A DNA stretch of 64,000 bases. It comes from Isochrysis galbana (lineage: Eukaryota > Haptophyta > Isochrysidales > Isochrysidaceae). Both the position numbers and the translations under genes were made by a program. Shown one piece after another: positions 1-10,224 of this stretch. The notes under the pieces were generated by a model. That model made no database searches and was not told where the DNA came from. It worked only from the letters and a program-made list of their open reading frames with translations. The first letter of the stretch is position 1. Each line of letters starts with the position of its first letter. The stretch lies in NCBI GenBank assembly GCA_018136815.1, contig CM030932.1, positions 4,998,407 through 5,062,406 of the forward strand. Reading direction: 5' to 3'.

Positions 1-1
1 A

Positions 2-304
2 CTCGATCGCAAGGGCGATGGAGTTTCATTCAAGTATCTCGTCAAATGGCGCGGCTATCCTCGTTCTGAAGCTACTTGGGAGTCTCGAATTGAGTTGCTG
101 CGGCGTTGTGCTGATCTAGTTGAGTCGTATGACGCCAATTTCGACAGCCGTCCGGTTCAACCTCAAGCTCTCTCCAATTCAAACTCCTCTTCAAGTCCAA
201 GTTCAAGTTCCCAATCAAATCAAATACCACGACCAATTCAAGAGCCCAAGCGTATTCCTCCTGATCTGCCTTCAAATCGTACCCGTTCTCGTTCACGATC
301 GTAG
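2..304 (+). CDS. C-terminal chromodomain of a Ty3/gypsy (chromovirus-like) polyprotein, 5' truncated by window edge
   Basis: The frame is open from base 2 to a TAG at 302-304 (100 residues visible). The first ~35 residues read as a chromodomain (YLVKWRGYPRSEATWES, the aromatic-cage/WxGY..S..TWE pattern). A Ser/Pro/Gln-rich tail ending in Arg-Ser dipeptides follows. In chromoviruses this domain sits at the C-terminus of integrase and guides insertion into particular chromatin. Integrase itself lies off the left edge. The polypurine tract and family A LTR follow directly, so this is the 3' end of a family A element. The amino-acid pattern is intact, which suggests a young copy. Confidence 0.85.
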   Translation, partial: LDRKGDGVSFKYLVKWRGYPRSEATWESRIELLRRCADLVESYDANFDSRPVQPQALSNSNSSSSPSSSSQSNQIPRPIQEPKRIPPDLPSNRTRSRSRS

Positions 305-561
305 CGCTAAGTCGACCGGAAGTGGATGATTAGCGTCGCGTCAGCGCCTGACCCAGCGCAACTGCCCGAGCAAAACTCCTGTAAAAGGGAGAACGTGGTA
401 GGACGTGACGTACGAAATCGGGGGCCGCCGCGCTAAGCTGCCGATTTTGTGCTCGCTTTGGATCCATGGGTTAATCCTCCTCCTCTAGGTCTCTCGTCTC
501 GTATGGTTAAATGAACTCTCTTGGCTCGACATCGGGAGACGTCTCGATTTAAGTCGGGGGG
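305..561 (+). other. Retroelement 3' untranslated region with polypurine tract
   Basis: Noncoding stretch between the pol stop and the 3' LTR. It ends in the purine-rich AAGTCGGGGGG (551-561) immediately before the LTR's TG, the position expected for the plus-strand priming polypurine tract. Confidence 0.7.
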
Positions 562-1973
562 TGTTGTATTCCTGCCCATCTGAAGGTTGTAGGCATGAAT
601 ATTCGTGTAAGGTACGCGCTCACAATTACAATTGAACAGTTCCCCGTGTTGCCACTGACGCACAAGACACACAGATTCGGATTCCCCATGGTCTCAAGTC
701 CAGGTTTGCAGGTTTTGGTCTCGAAATTTGCGATTCGAATTTTGTTTTTGCTGTTACTATAATTGTTGGCTCGTTTAAGGTAATAAACCGGCATGACTTC
801 GACTTCTCGTTCTGCAGTCGCTCTGCGAGACTCTCTCTCTCTCTCTCTCTCCGTCCGCCTCTCCTCGGCCGACGGCAAGAAGATTCGTCCAAAACATTCT
901 CCGGTCCCAAGATATCTCGTGGGGGTCTCTCCGCGCTCCGCGAGGGAAAGGACGCGATCTCGCTCCGAGATCGGCCTCGCGCCCTCCCACGCTGCCCCGC
1001 CGTGCCCTCGGTCCCTCGCCCCCCCCGCGGCAGGTTCTTTCCCTCGGCGTGCCGTCCGTCGCCTCTGGCCGTTCTATTAATCCCCCCCCGCGCGAGGTTC
1101 TCTTCTCCCCCGTGCGCGGTTCGTTTCCTCCGGCCGTCGTTCGTTCCCCCCCCGCGCGCGTTATTCCCCCCCCCTTCGCTTCGATTCCTCTCGCGATTCC
1201 TTCGATGATTGCCTTCATCTCGTCCGTTCTTCTTCGCGATTCTCGCGGAGGGGGCACCGACGTTTAACGTTAGTTTCGCCGTGGTTTCGGTAAAAGAAAG
1301 GTAGAACGAATGGCACGCGCCTCGCGTCTCGCGTCTTGTTTCGTCGCCCTTTGCTCGTCTCTTGTCTAGAAGGTCTCTCCGCACATCGCCTTCTTACCCC
1401 GCGCGAGTTTGGATCTCTCCTCGACCCTCCGCGTTGGCTTAAGCGGACGAGTTTCGCTTTAACGATAGTCCGAACCCTTCGTTTGCGTAGTTATGCGCTC
1501 TCGTTCCGTATTTCTTCGCGCATGGCGATCGATCGCGACCTCAGCCTTCGCCGCGCGGGAGGGGTTTGTTTATCGTATGATTCCGGAGTGTTTACGTTAG
1601 TTTTCTGAGCCCAAGGTCGTTGGGGTTTGGGTTTCTTGTGAGTGTTTTTGTAGCAACTTCGTCGAGTCCCACCGTGTTCCCAAACGAGTCCCCCCGAGTT
1701 CCCGAGTCTATACCCCGAGTCAACGAGTCAATACAAGTCAAGCACGCGCCTGAGCCACCCCCAGTCGCCTGCCACCACCTCCCACAAGCCTCCTTCCGCA
1801 CTTCCGCGCCCACCGTGCTCCGTGCGTGCGTCGTGCGTCGTGCGTCGATCACCATGCCCGTAGTCAACCCCGAGGAAAGCTCCATGAGCTCCCCACAAGA
1901 ACCGCGTTCCGCGCTAGCTGCCGGCGCGCCCTCGCAGGCAATCTCCAAGAGTGAGATCAGCCTTGCTCTGACA
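562..1973 (+). repeat. 3' LTR of family A retroelement (1412 bp, TG...CA)
   Basis: The left boundary (TGTTGTATTC) and right boundary (GCTCTGACA) are defined by comparison with a near-identical inverted copy at 61266-62678 and, at the right end only, with the LTR fragment ending at 57964. All share exactly the same terminus and then diverge. The two full copies differ by only a few bases (e.g. a one-base homopolymer change near 923), implying recent activity. The distal part (from about 1620) is an open frame continuous with gag in the minus-strand copy. The 5-bp right flank is GACTC (1974-1978). A short CT microsatellite lies near 832-852. Confidence 0.9.
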
Positions 1974-2532
1974 GACTCTAGAGCCTGGTGGCCGGGCAAT
2001 GACAGGCATGCAATGCCATCGTACCTGTGGTTTCCGACTGCCGCGCCGCGACGGTGCGCGCCACCGTCAGACTGGATGGCGCGGCGCCCGTCACCAGCGC
2101 CCCGGCGAGCGTGGCGATCGCGCGGCTGGAGCGGCTAGCGGGCGCACGCGTGCACAACGCCGACGCGAAACTTTTTGAGAGTAAATTATTACACGTAAAT
2201 GAAACTATCTCATATTTTTGAAAGGCTCATTCTGAAGTTTGCTCAGGACAGAGCCGCACAGGTTGTCAGTGGAGAGAGTTGGATTGTGGAGACATAACGT
2301 TGCATGCACGCTAGTTCATCACGGTCGGTATCAAGCTGTTTTTGAAGAAAAGTAGACATGGTCCACGTGCTCTGATATCCATTGTATTATTGCCATAATG
2401 GGTAAAACAAAATTTCGCACACACTCGGGGGTGGGGACAGTCGATGGCTCAAACAAGTCTGTCCCATATTCGATGGAACGCGGTTTTGGCGCCATGCCAA
2501 CGCCCACCGCCGCGACAATCTTCGTATTGCCG
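1974..2532. other. Unannotated flank
   Basis: About 560 bp between the family A LTR and the 15-bp tandem repeat. A 65-codon open stretch (2027-2221) has plausible amino-acid composition but no recognisable domain and no splice context I can defend. I see no supportable gene. Confidence 0.4.
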
Positions 2533-2645
2533 GTCGCGATATCGCTCATCGCGATATCGCTCATCGTGATATCGCTCATCGCGATACTGCCCATCACGAT
2601 ACTGCCCGTCGCGATACTGCCCGTCGCGATAGCGCCCATCGACAT
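2533..2645. repeat. 15-bp tandem repeat (GCGATATCGCTCATC / GCGATACTGCCCGTC)
   Basis: About seven degenerate 15-bp units in two sub-types. The period is a multiple of three, so all frames stay open and produce spurious repetitive peptides. Confidence 0.85.
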
Positions 2646-2689
2646 ACGACCTCCAACTCGGCCTCGTCCGTCGTGAGCCCCAGCGTCTC

Positions 2690-2971
2690 GTTCTTCTCTT
2701 CTCCTCCCACAGACCCGGAGTCCTCGTCGGTGGTGGTGGTGGCCTCCTCGGTCGGAGAAAGGGCCTCCTCCTCGGTATCAGGAACGCGGACGAGCTCCGC
2801 CTCCTCCGCCGCGCCCTTGGAGCAGGAGGAGGAACGAGTCGTGCGAGCAGCGCTTGCGCTCGGCGTCCAGTCGACAGGTGGCCGTGTCGAGCGAGTCGAA
2901 CGAAACCAGCGAGCAGGAGCACGAGAGGAGAGGACGGAGGACCGTACGGATGCGCGCCTAGTCGCCACCAT
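2690..2971 (-). pseudogene. Family B retroelement gag, N-terminal fragment
   Basis: From ATG at 2971, about 90 residues (MVATRRASVRSSVLSSRAPA...) match the start of the plus-strand gag at 50569 almost residue for residue. Identity stops abruptly near 2690 and the frame runs on into the 15-bp tandem repeat. It is therefore a truncated 5' end of a second copy in inverse orientation. The Ser/Arg/Glu-rich segment carries no known domain by itself; the assignment rests on the copy at 50-51 kb. Confidence 0.75.
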
Positions 2972-3059
2972 CGTGAGGAAGACGAGGGCGAGGAGAGAGC
3001 TGGAGGGTGAGCGAGGAGGGAGGAGGGAGGCAGGCAGTAGGAGCTAGGAGCCTGCTTCT

Positions 3060-3650
3060 CTCTCTGGTAGGTCGATGAGAGGGCGAGGGGGAGAGGGGGG
3101 AGGGGACCCGGGGGGAGAGACCAAAAGACATACCAGTTGTTTACGTTAATGTTTACGCCGTATACGGTAATAATTTCCCGGTCCCAGGGGGTGTCCCCAT
3201 GGTTCCCGACCGCCCTCCGCGCCCAGAGTTCCCCCGCGGAAAGAGTGAACGCACGGCGTGCACTTTCCTGGAAGTTGCTATGCGCACGCACGGCGCCCCC
3301 GCGGGGGGGGGCCGATACACATCGCGCCGTGCCCACGCACGGCGTGCACAATGTGATTGCAAGTCATCACATGTGATGCGCAAAGAAACATCTCTTATAC
3401 GGCTTGTTTACGTAGTTGTGGACCTTGGGGGTACGCAGAGGGAAAAAGTTGACATGCGCACGCACGGCGTATCCGGGGGGGGACCGATGCACATCGCGCC
3501 GTGCCCATGCAAGGCGTGCATGATGTGATTGCAGGTCATCACAGATGCTCCGTTATAATATCTCTTAAATTGAGTGTTTATGTTAGAGGAGACGCAGGGA
3601 AAAGCGCCGACACGGCGCCCCCCTCGGGGGGGGGGGGGGACATGCACAGC
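3060..3650 (-). repeat. Family B LTR/5' leader with internal ~200-bp tandem repeats
   Basis: Minus-strand counterpart of 49985-50568: same order of CCGTATACG, AACGTAAACAA and CCTACCAGAGAGAG blocks leading to the gag ATG. It contains two diverged copies (about 3270-3420 and 3445-3620) of a unit rich in the palindromic words GCACGCCGTGC and GTGCGTGCGCAT plus a CACATGTGATnACTTGCAATCA block. Such arrays in LTR U3/leader regions are commonly enhancer-like; that role is inferred here. Exact LTR ends were not resolved. Confidence 0.65.
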
Positions 3651-3699
3651 GGGAAGCAGAGAAAAAAAGATGTTATGCTAGTCAGCATTTAATTTTAAA

Positions 3700-4758
3700 A
3701 TACTGCTCTATATACAACTGTGGACATTCGATCGCTCAAATCGACTGATGTCCCACAATTGACGGAACGACACCTTGGGAGTGCGCGTCTCGGCCCGCGC
3801 CCACTAGGGGTCTGGGCCAGAGTGTTGATTGCCCAGCCCCTGCCAAAGGGCAGGGGCTGGGGTTGATTGTACGGGCCCACCCCGGGGGGTGTCCGCGATG
3901 GAGAGAGGGGGGCGCGAGGCCCCCATTGACCCCCACTTATAAAAGTAGGTTTGACCCGAACCGCTCCTAACGCTAACCCTAACGTAGAGCGTAGAGTCTA
4001 CGTAGAGCACGAGGGGAGCCGCCGCAAGGGGCAAGGGCAGGTGCACGTTGTGAGGTGTAAGGAGTAGGAGGAGGAGGGTGCGCGGGCGGGGCTGCATGCT
4101 GTATGATAGATAGAGGTCGAGGGCCGTGTGCGAGGCGTGAACTTTAAAAAGGCCTTTTTTTCTATCTGGGACGTGGGCCTAGTCCCCTGTAGCTAGCAGT
4201 AGTAGTACTTAGTAGTAGTAGCCAGAATTTTCGGAGCTGCGAGCTACTTTATTTGCTATTGCTATTGCTAGTTTTTAGTTGGCCTTAGCCTTAGTCGTTA
4301 GTCGCGCGCTGGCACGCAACGGCAACGGCTGCGAGCGCCCATGACGATGTGGAATTTCATTTTGTGAAGAACAAGTTGGCGCGTTTGTTGCACGCTGGAA
4401 GACGGTGGCACATGCGCACATCCACACACCTACAACAACAAATATCGAACATACACGCACTCCCCCCAAACCGCACGCAGCAACCGCGAAAACAGCAATA
4501 AATCCACACATGCGCGCGCGCACACACACTTCATATCAAAGTGCAGAATGGAATGGACAAGCACGAGGAGGAGGCAACGTTGGATATGTCCCAGGAAGAG
4601 GGAGGTCGCGGCGCGGCATCTGGGGACGTTCACATTGGACCATGGTGTGGAGAGGTGGCGCTGCAAACCTTAGAAAAGAGCCCCAAGGCCATGCGCCCTT
4701 CTAGGTGAGGGCACACCGCAAAGGCCATAGACCCTGCGACAGCCGAGTCTCGTGCGCT
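3700..4758. other. Intergenic, no gene seen
   Basis: Contains a degenerate copy (about 3830-3955) of a dispersed segment also seen at 12620-12745: GGGGTGTC(T/C)GCG...GAGGCCCCCAT. Two TAACCCTAACG-like words near 3970 are too few to call telomeric. A short TAG/AGT microsatellite lies at 4195-4220. Confidence 0.5.
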
Positions 4759-6297
4759 CTAATCATCATTCTTACCTTTCGACCGCTTCTTCTTCGTCTT
4801 CTTTGTCACCTTATCCAGCATAGTCTGTGATTGCTTCTTGAGTGCATCACGGTCCACAACCTCCTCTTCGAGGTCCTCCTCAAACTCCTCCTCTGAATCG
4901 CCTTCCTCGCCATCGGCATCGCGACCCAGCCTGAAATTGTTGGAGACGGGCGGTTCGGAGGGTAAATCCGGCTGATTCTTGAGCGCCGCCTCGCCCATCT
5001 CGCGAACCATCGCTTCTTCCTCCTCTTTGATGGCGTCGATGACGATGCGCAACTTCTTGTCGCATTGCTGCAGCACATCGGCCATGTTGTCGTCCGTAAG
5101 CGCAAGGCGCGCCTCGTCGATGGCGACGCCGTCGAGCCGATCGGCAAGATGCTGGATCCCCGCCTTGACCGAGACTAGTACCTTAGCCAGTCGCTCGTAC
5201 TTGTGCCGCTGCCGCTCCTGCTTCCGCTCCGTGTGACCGGGCGTAGACAACTGTTGGCCGTCCTCGGTCGTGGCGATATATTTGAGGCGTTGCACGCGCT
5301 CGTACGCCTCACGCTTCTTCTGTGTGAGCGCGTCCAGCCGCTGCTGCGACTCCTTGGTCAGCTGCTGCAGGTTTTTGTGGGTGGCTTCCTGGGTGATGAA
5401 CTTTTCGATGACCTCGTTGACATCCGCCACACCAGTTGCCTCCTTTATCTCCCGGAACGCAGCCTCATACGAGGCGATCTTCTCCTGTTCCTCGGCGATG
5501 TCGGCCTCCGTGATGACCGCCTGCCCACCCACGGTTTGAGCGTCCGCACCGCTGTGCTGCGACGCCGCCAGCGAATCGCGGCGGGCGCGCTCCCGTCGCT
5601 CGAGCTCAGCATTGGCCTCAGTCTTTTTCGCAACGAGGGCACGCCGCTCCGCCAGCTCCTTCTCGCGAAGCCTCCGCTCCTCTGTCACAGCCTGCTCAAA
5701 TTTGGCAAGCTCCTGCTTCGCAAGCTCCTTCGATTGGTTCGCGTCGTGAGACATCAGCAAGAGCTCCTCGTAGTCGGCCTCCTTGGCCTTGAGGGTCATC
5801 TCGCGCACCTCGAGCTTGCTCTCAAATCCGATCCGCTCCTCTTTTAACCGCTTCACAATTTGTTCGTAGGTGCGCCGCACCTCGAAGGCGTCTTCGTACT
5901 TTACCACCGCCGCCTTGAGCCGATCCTCGAGATGCTCGATCTCCCGCACGATCGGGTTGTCCTCGGCTGTGGGCGCCTGCGCCTCCTTGGTGAGATCCTG
6001 CAGCTTGTCAGTCAGCTTGTCGAGCTCTTGCCGCTTCTCCATGTTGGAGTGGACAAGGTCGTCGTGCTTCCGGCGGAGCATGGCGATCTGTGCGTCGAGT
6101 TTACGCAATTCTGCCTCGTTCTCCGTCTTGATCGTCGTTGCCATCGCGCCCTCGCGCTGCGAGCGCTGCATGTTGAAGGTCTGCTTGAGAGCGACGGTCG
6201 CGTTGGTGTTGCGCTTCTCGGTCATCGTGCGCTGTTCTTCCTCGAGCGAGGCGAAGCGGCGCTGCAGGTCGGCGAGCTCCTCGTCCTGATCCGCCAT
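4759..6297 (-). CDS. Outer dynein arm docking complex coiled-coil protein, ODAD3/CCDC151 (Chlamydomonas ODA10)-like
   Basis: Single exon. The start is taken at ATG 6297 (MADQDEELADLQRR), where the coiled coil begins; an in-frame upstream ATG at 6417 would add 40 low-complexity Arg/Ala residues. The protein (512 aa) is almost entirely heptad-repeat coiled coil. Family-like blocks are EVRRTYEQIVKRLKEERIGF, DYEELLLMSHDANQ, IKEATGVADVNEVIEKF and KYERLAKVLVSVKAGIQHL. It ends with an acidic run and a Lys-rich tail. In animals and algae this protein helps dock outer dynein arms on ciliary doublet microtubules, so the cell makes motile flagella. It is divergent to the helicase gene, with about 470 bp between starts. 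A paralogue lies at 33960-35759. Identity is by remembered family pattern, so a CCDC63/114-type relative is not excluded. Confidence 0.8.
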   Translation of the reverse strand: MADQDEELADLQRRFASLEEEQRTMTEKRNTNATVALKQTFNMQRSQREGAMATTIKTENEAELRKLDAQIAMLRRKHDDLVHSNMEKRQELDKLTDKLQDLTKEAQAPTAEDNPIVREIEHLEDRLKAAVVKYEDAFEVRRTYEQIVKRLKEERIGFESKLEVREMTLKAKEADYEELLLMSHDANQSKELAKQELAKFEQAVTEERRLREKELAERRALVAKKTEANAELERRERARRDSLAASQHSGADAQTVGGQAVITEADIAEEQEKIASYEAAFREIKEATGVADVNEVIEKFITQEATHKNLQQLTKESQQRLDALTQKKREAYERVQRLKYIATTEDGQQLSTPGHTERKQERQRHKYERLAKVLVSVKAGIQHLADRLDGVAIDEARLALTDDNMADVLQQCDKKLRIVIDAIKEEEEAMVREMGEAALKNQPDLPSEPPVSNNFRLGRDADGEEGDSEEEFEEDLEEEVVDRDALKKQSQTMLDKVTKKTKKKRSKGKNDD

Positions 6298-6764
6298 TGT
6301 TGTGGCTCGCGGGCCCCGTCGCACGCGCACGCCAGCGGCCGCCGCGCGCGGAGTCAGCGCGTTGGAGCCGCCCATCGCCCTGTCTCGCTCGCCCGCTCGT
6401 GCTCTACTCCCTCTCACTCTCCCTCGCTCCCTCTCCGTTTCTTATCCTACCAGCCCTCAAACACTCCGTATACAACGACCCCCCCCCCAACCTCCCTCCC
6501 GGCCCGCCATGCCCACCCACCTCTTCTCCTCCCCCCCCCCCCCCCCCCCCCCCCCGCGCCCTCTCTCAACTCTCCCCCCCCCTCGCAGCGGTGCGGAAGG
6601 CGAAACGATGAACGGCCGGCGGGGGGGAGCAGGAGTTTTGTTTTCGTTGGAGTAAAGCAGAAAACTAACTGCACGTGCTCGATCGAGGCTGCGTCCACGC
6701 GTGCGTTCTTTTGTAGAGACGGTGCGGCTTTTCCTACAGGGGGAGCACAGTCCAGGCGGCCGCA
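6298..6764. promoter_or_regulatory. Bidirectional intergenic region with poly-C tract
   Basis: Shared upstream region of two divergent genes. It contains a ~24-base poly-C run (about 6532-6555) and CT-rich stretches. No TATA-like box stands out; promoter function is inferred from position only. Confidence 0.45.
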
Positions 6765-9668
6765 ATGCGAGTTGGTCGTGCGGCTGAACGCGAGTTGGCT
6801 GCCAACCTCTCCGGGCTGGCAGGCTGCGGCCCCACGCCGTCTGCCGTGCACAAAGCAACATCGGACTCGACTACTCTTGCGCCGGTCGTCTCTTGTCCTG
6901 TCCGCTCGAGGGGCACCATAAGCACAAGAATCTCCGTCCCGGGCAGCGCCACCCAGCCTGCCGCGTGCTCACTCGCCCGGGCCTCCCTGCCCATCTCAGC
7001 CTCCTCGCTCGTTCCGATCTCCCCGCCTGCACCATCATTCTTAGTAGCGCTGGTCTCATCACCCGCCTCATCCTCCTCGCTCAACGTGACCTTCTCGCAC
7101 GCACCAGCCTGCTCGCTTGCCCCAGCCTCCGCACCTGCGACAGACTTTGTTGCGGGAGCAAGGCGTGCAGCGGGCGAGGGCCCAGTGGTGCCGCACTACA
7201 CCCGGTCGCTGAATCAACAGCAGCGTCATGCATGCCTCGCGCCACTCGACCGGCCGCTCATGGTGTTGGCGGGCGCTGGCTCCGGCAAGACGGGTGTGAT
7301 GGCAGCGCGAGTGCAGCACATGCTGGCGGTGGGAGTGCCACCATCCACCATCCTTGCGGTGACATTCACGCGTACAGCCGAGCAGGCGATGCGTCAGCGC
7401 CTCCGTGCCTCGTTGGGTCCGAGAAGTGCAGCAGCAGTCCGCGTGTCAACATTCCACGCCTTGGCGCTCTCCATATGTCGCTCGCATGGAGGCATGCTGG
7501 ACGGGTATTCGAACGATTTTCTTGTGTGCAGTAGTGCACAACAAATTAGGCAGGCGGAGACAGCTTTGACCCGCCTGCGTGTACGCCGTGCGATGACGAC
7601 AGTATTGAGCAAAACTTGCGATGCTATGCCACTTCAAGTCCAAGCGCCGCTAGAGGCACGGCATGTGGTGCATCTATTCCTCAAGGCCAAGGCCCAAGGC
7701 AAGAGTCCTGACGACATTCAAGATGAGGCGGTGCGTGTTGCATGGGAAAGCTACGAGTCTTGGCTGCGCGAGCATAACTCTCTCGATATGGTCGATTTCG
7801 TCCGTGTGGCCGTCAAAATCCTCGAGTCAGTACCAGCCGCTCGTGAGGCCTTGCGATTGTCGTATACGCATGTGCTCGTGGACGAGTACCAAGACACGAA
7901 TGCTTTGCAACTCAAGCTCCTCACGCTGCTCGCACCTCCCGCGGCCGCCAAGCTTACAGTAGTCGGTGATGACGATCAGAGTATTTTCGCATTCCAAGGA
8001 GCGCAAGGTCCGACCGCGGTGCGAAGCTTTCTCGCTGTTTACCCACATACACTGTGTATCAAGCTTGAGCAAAATTACCGCTCGAGTGGATCGATTGTCT
8101 CTGTAACAAGTGCTCTCGCTGCGAGGAACACCTCTCGGTGCGCAAAACGAGTCTTCACGCGGAATGCCAATGGAGAACGTGTTGTCGTCGTCGAGTGTCG
8201 CACGCCGGCTGAGGAGGCAAGTCACATTGTAGAAACCGTAAAACGAGTCACCCGCAAGGGTCTCAGACTCGCCGATGTCGCCGTGCTCTACCGCTCGCAA
8301 CGAATTGGCCTTGAGATGCAGTCAGTGCTTCGCAGGGCCAGCATCCCGTTCAACACGCATCGTCCCAACATCTGGCGCTCAAAGGCTGTCGAGGGTACGC
8401 TCTCGTTGCTCCGCTTCCTGCTACGGCCTGATGATGACGAGTGCTTTGTTGCGGCAGAGAAGGCCTTGCGTGCCCACACAGCTGCGACTGAAAACCCGGA
8501 TGGTGGAGATATCCTCGAAAAGTTGATCGGGTACCGAGATTATTGCCAGAATGCCGGCCACATCCCAGCCAAACTCTCGTTGTGGTCTACCGCATGCGAG
8601 ATTGTTGCCAGAGCCGACGGGTGTACGTATCCTAGTGCAAACAAGAACGCACGGCAGTGTCTACAAGCTCCAGCGCCCAAACGCCGCCACATCGAGAGAG
8701 ATCAAGATCAACTGATGCCCGAGGCCAAAGCCATTGCCATTCCGGAACGGCCCTTGCATGTTGGAGAGTGGACAGAACACTCAGGCGGCGCGCCAGCAAG
8801 CGCACGGCAAACATGCGGTGGGGAAGAAGCAGATAAGCTGATGCGTGGTGCGGACAGCCACGCAGCAAGCCATGAACGGGGGCAGTTGCGCCCTAGCTCA
8901 ATAGGATGCCAAAATTTGAAGCAATGTGGTATGGGCTCTTTGCAGCTCGCGTCACTGTCTCGAGCGGTGGGCACGTTGAGCCGGTTACTTTGCAGGCTTG
9001 GGACTCTACAGCTTGGCGCCCTTGTCCAACGTTGCGCCGAGGCACTCCATTCTTCGCGCAGAGCGATGCACTCCTCCCAGCGAGCACGCAAAGGGACCAC
9101 GCTCCTCAACGAGGCGGACGATTCGCGCACTTTGCTAGAGATCTTGCTTCAAGAAGCGGAGCGAATTCAAGCGCAGGCGCGGGAGGCAAAAGTGTCTCCT
9201 ACAGCAGCGTTGGCTGCGCGAGTGGGGTCCAGCAGCGCGGCACCTGAAAATTACGATTGGGCAGAGTCCTTGTTCATGCGTGCTAGGTCACGCCTTCAAC
9301 TGTATATTGATGAAATAGAACTACTGGCCATGGAACAAGAGATGGCCATCGCCACAGACCACGCTGACGCGATTACCCTCTGCACAATGCACAGCGCGAA
9401 AGGCCTTGAGTGGCCGGCAGTGCTCTGCGTGCGTATGAATGAGGGAGAATGCCCCTCTGCATCAGCGCTTTCCTCAGCTGGTAGAGACATGTCTGCCTTG
9501 GAAGATGAACGACGCGTGGCGTACGTTGGGCTCTCGCGTGCAAAGTCCTTTCTCTTCATTTCGTATGCCACTTTGGATCTCACGGGCGCCCCGGCGATGG
9601 CGTCAAGATTCTTGCGTGAGCTGCCTCCACAACACGTGGAGCGAGAAATGCGCTACTTGAAAGGTTGA
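6765..9668 (+). CDS. UvrD/Rep/SRS2-type SF1A DNA helicase
   Basis: A 967-residue single-exon ORF starting at ATG 6765. About 150 Ala/Ser/Pro-rich residues precede the helicase core and could hold a targeting or disordered segment. The motifs appear in canonical order: Q-motif LNQQQ; Walker A GAGSGKTG (about residue 170); Ia TFTRTAEQAM; II VDEYQD (about 370); III GDDDQSIFAF (about 400); IV LEQNYRSS; V TMHSAKGLEW (about 875); VI VAYVGLSRAK (about 920). This is a 3'-5' DNA helicase/translocase fold acting in repair or recombination. A roughly 200-residue insertion without helicase similarity sits between motifs IV and V (nt 8640-9230). All catalytic residues are present, so it should be active. 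Eukaryotic relatives include fungal Srs2 and plant SRS2-like proteins; a bacterial or organellar origin cannot be judged from one sequence. Confidence 0.93.
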   Translation: MRVGRAAERELAANLSGLAGCGPTPSAVHKATSDSTTLAPVVSCPVRSRGTISTRISVPGSATQPAACSLARASLPISASSLVPISPPAPSFLVALVSSPASSSSLNVTFSHAPACSLAPASAPATDFVAGARRAAGEGPVVPHYTRSLNQQQRHACLAPLDRPLMVLAGAGSGKTGVMAARVQHMLAVGVPPSTILAVTFTRTAEQAMRQRLRASLGPRSAAAVRVSTFHALALSICRSHGGMLDGYSNDFLVCSSAQQIRQAETALTRLRVRRAMTTVLSKTCDAMPLQVQAPLEARHVVHLFLKAKAQGKSPDDIQDEAVRVAWESYESWLREHNSLDMVDFVRVAVKILESVPAAREALRLSYTHVLVDEYQDTNALQLKLLTLLAPPAAAKLTVVGDDDQSIFAFQGAQGPTAVRSFLAVYPHTLCIKLEQNYRSSGSIVSVTSALAARNTSRCAKRVFTRNANGERVVVVECRTPAEEASHIVETVKRVTRKGLRLADVAVLYRSQRIGLEMQSVLRRASIPFNTHRPNIWRSKAVEGTLSLLRFLLRPDDDECFVAAEKALRAHTAATENPDGGDILEKLIGYRDYCQNAGHIPAKLSLWSTACEIVARADGCTYPSANKNARQCLQAPAPKRRHIERDQDQLMPEAKAIAIPERPLHVGEWTEHSGGAPASARQTCGGEEADKLMRGADSHAASHERGQLRPSSIGCQNLKQCGMGSLQLASLSRAVGTLSRLLCRLGTLQLGALVQRCAEALHSSRRAMHSSQRARKGTTLLNEADDSRTLLEILLQEAERIQAQAREAKVSPTAALAARVGSSSAAPENYDWAESLFMRARSRLQLYIDEIELLAMEQEMAIATDHADAITLCTMHSAKGLEWPAVLCVRMNEGECPSASALSSAGRDMSALEDERRVAYVGLSRAKSFLFISYATLDLTGAPAMASRFLRELPPQHVEREMRYLKG

Positions 9669-10224
9669 TGAAGGCCGACGATTTTACATGCGAACTAGTG
9701 TGTGCGCAAAGTACACGCGCCTTGACGATGTCTTGGCCGTCTATTGGCTGTTGTCGTCTATCCGCGCCGTGTTAGCGACGTGTGAGTTTGAGCAAGCTTC
9801 CTGCGTGCACAAACGATCTTGCGCGCCCTGCGTAGGTGCCAAAACCGGAGCCTCCGGCCGCAACCGACATGCTACAAGCAGCAAATAGTTGGTCGGCCCT
9901 AGCGCACGTACGGTGGCGTGCCGCGCATCCGGCCCACACCTGCAGTACGCGGCACGAATATCGAATGTACATTGAATGTGAATGCGTGTGCGAGAGGGAG
10001 AGAGGGGCTCTCTCCCAGTTTTTTTTGAAGGTTCAAGGTGCTTAGCTCCCTACCCATCGATTGTCCCAGGGGACAGGCAAGAGGCTGGGACCTTGCCTAA
10101 AGGCTATGCGGGCCACTCCCCACGCCCATCATCGCTGCCATGGTGCTTTCGCCAGGCCCGCGCAACAACACATGCAAACGTAAACAAACTTACATGCCAG
10201 CACATAAAGTAACCCAGATTGTAA
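9669..10224. other. Intergenic, no gene seen
   Basis: 3' flanks of two convergent genes. There is no open frame with coding character and no repeat shared with the rest of the window. Confidence 0.5.

Noticed and set aside
626..1384. Long Arg/Gly-rich open frames on both strands of the LTR
   Set aside because: They lie inside the LTR, recur identically in the inverted copy and are products of GC-rich composition; no domain.
3965..3985. TAACCCTAACG words suggesting interstitial telomere
   Set aside because: Only about two units, not an array.
5203..6921. Long plus-strand frames opposite the ODAD3-like gene
   Set aside because: Shadows of a coiled-coil gene in GC-rich DNA; leucine/arginine-rich with no domain.
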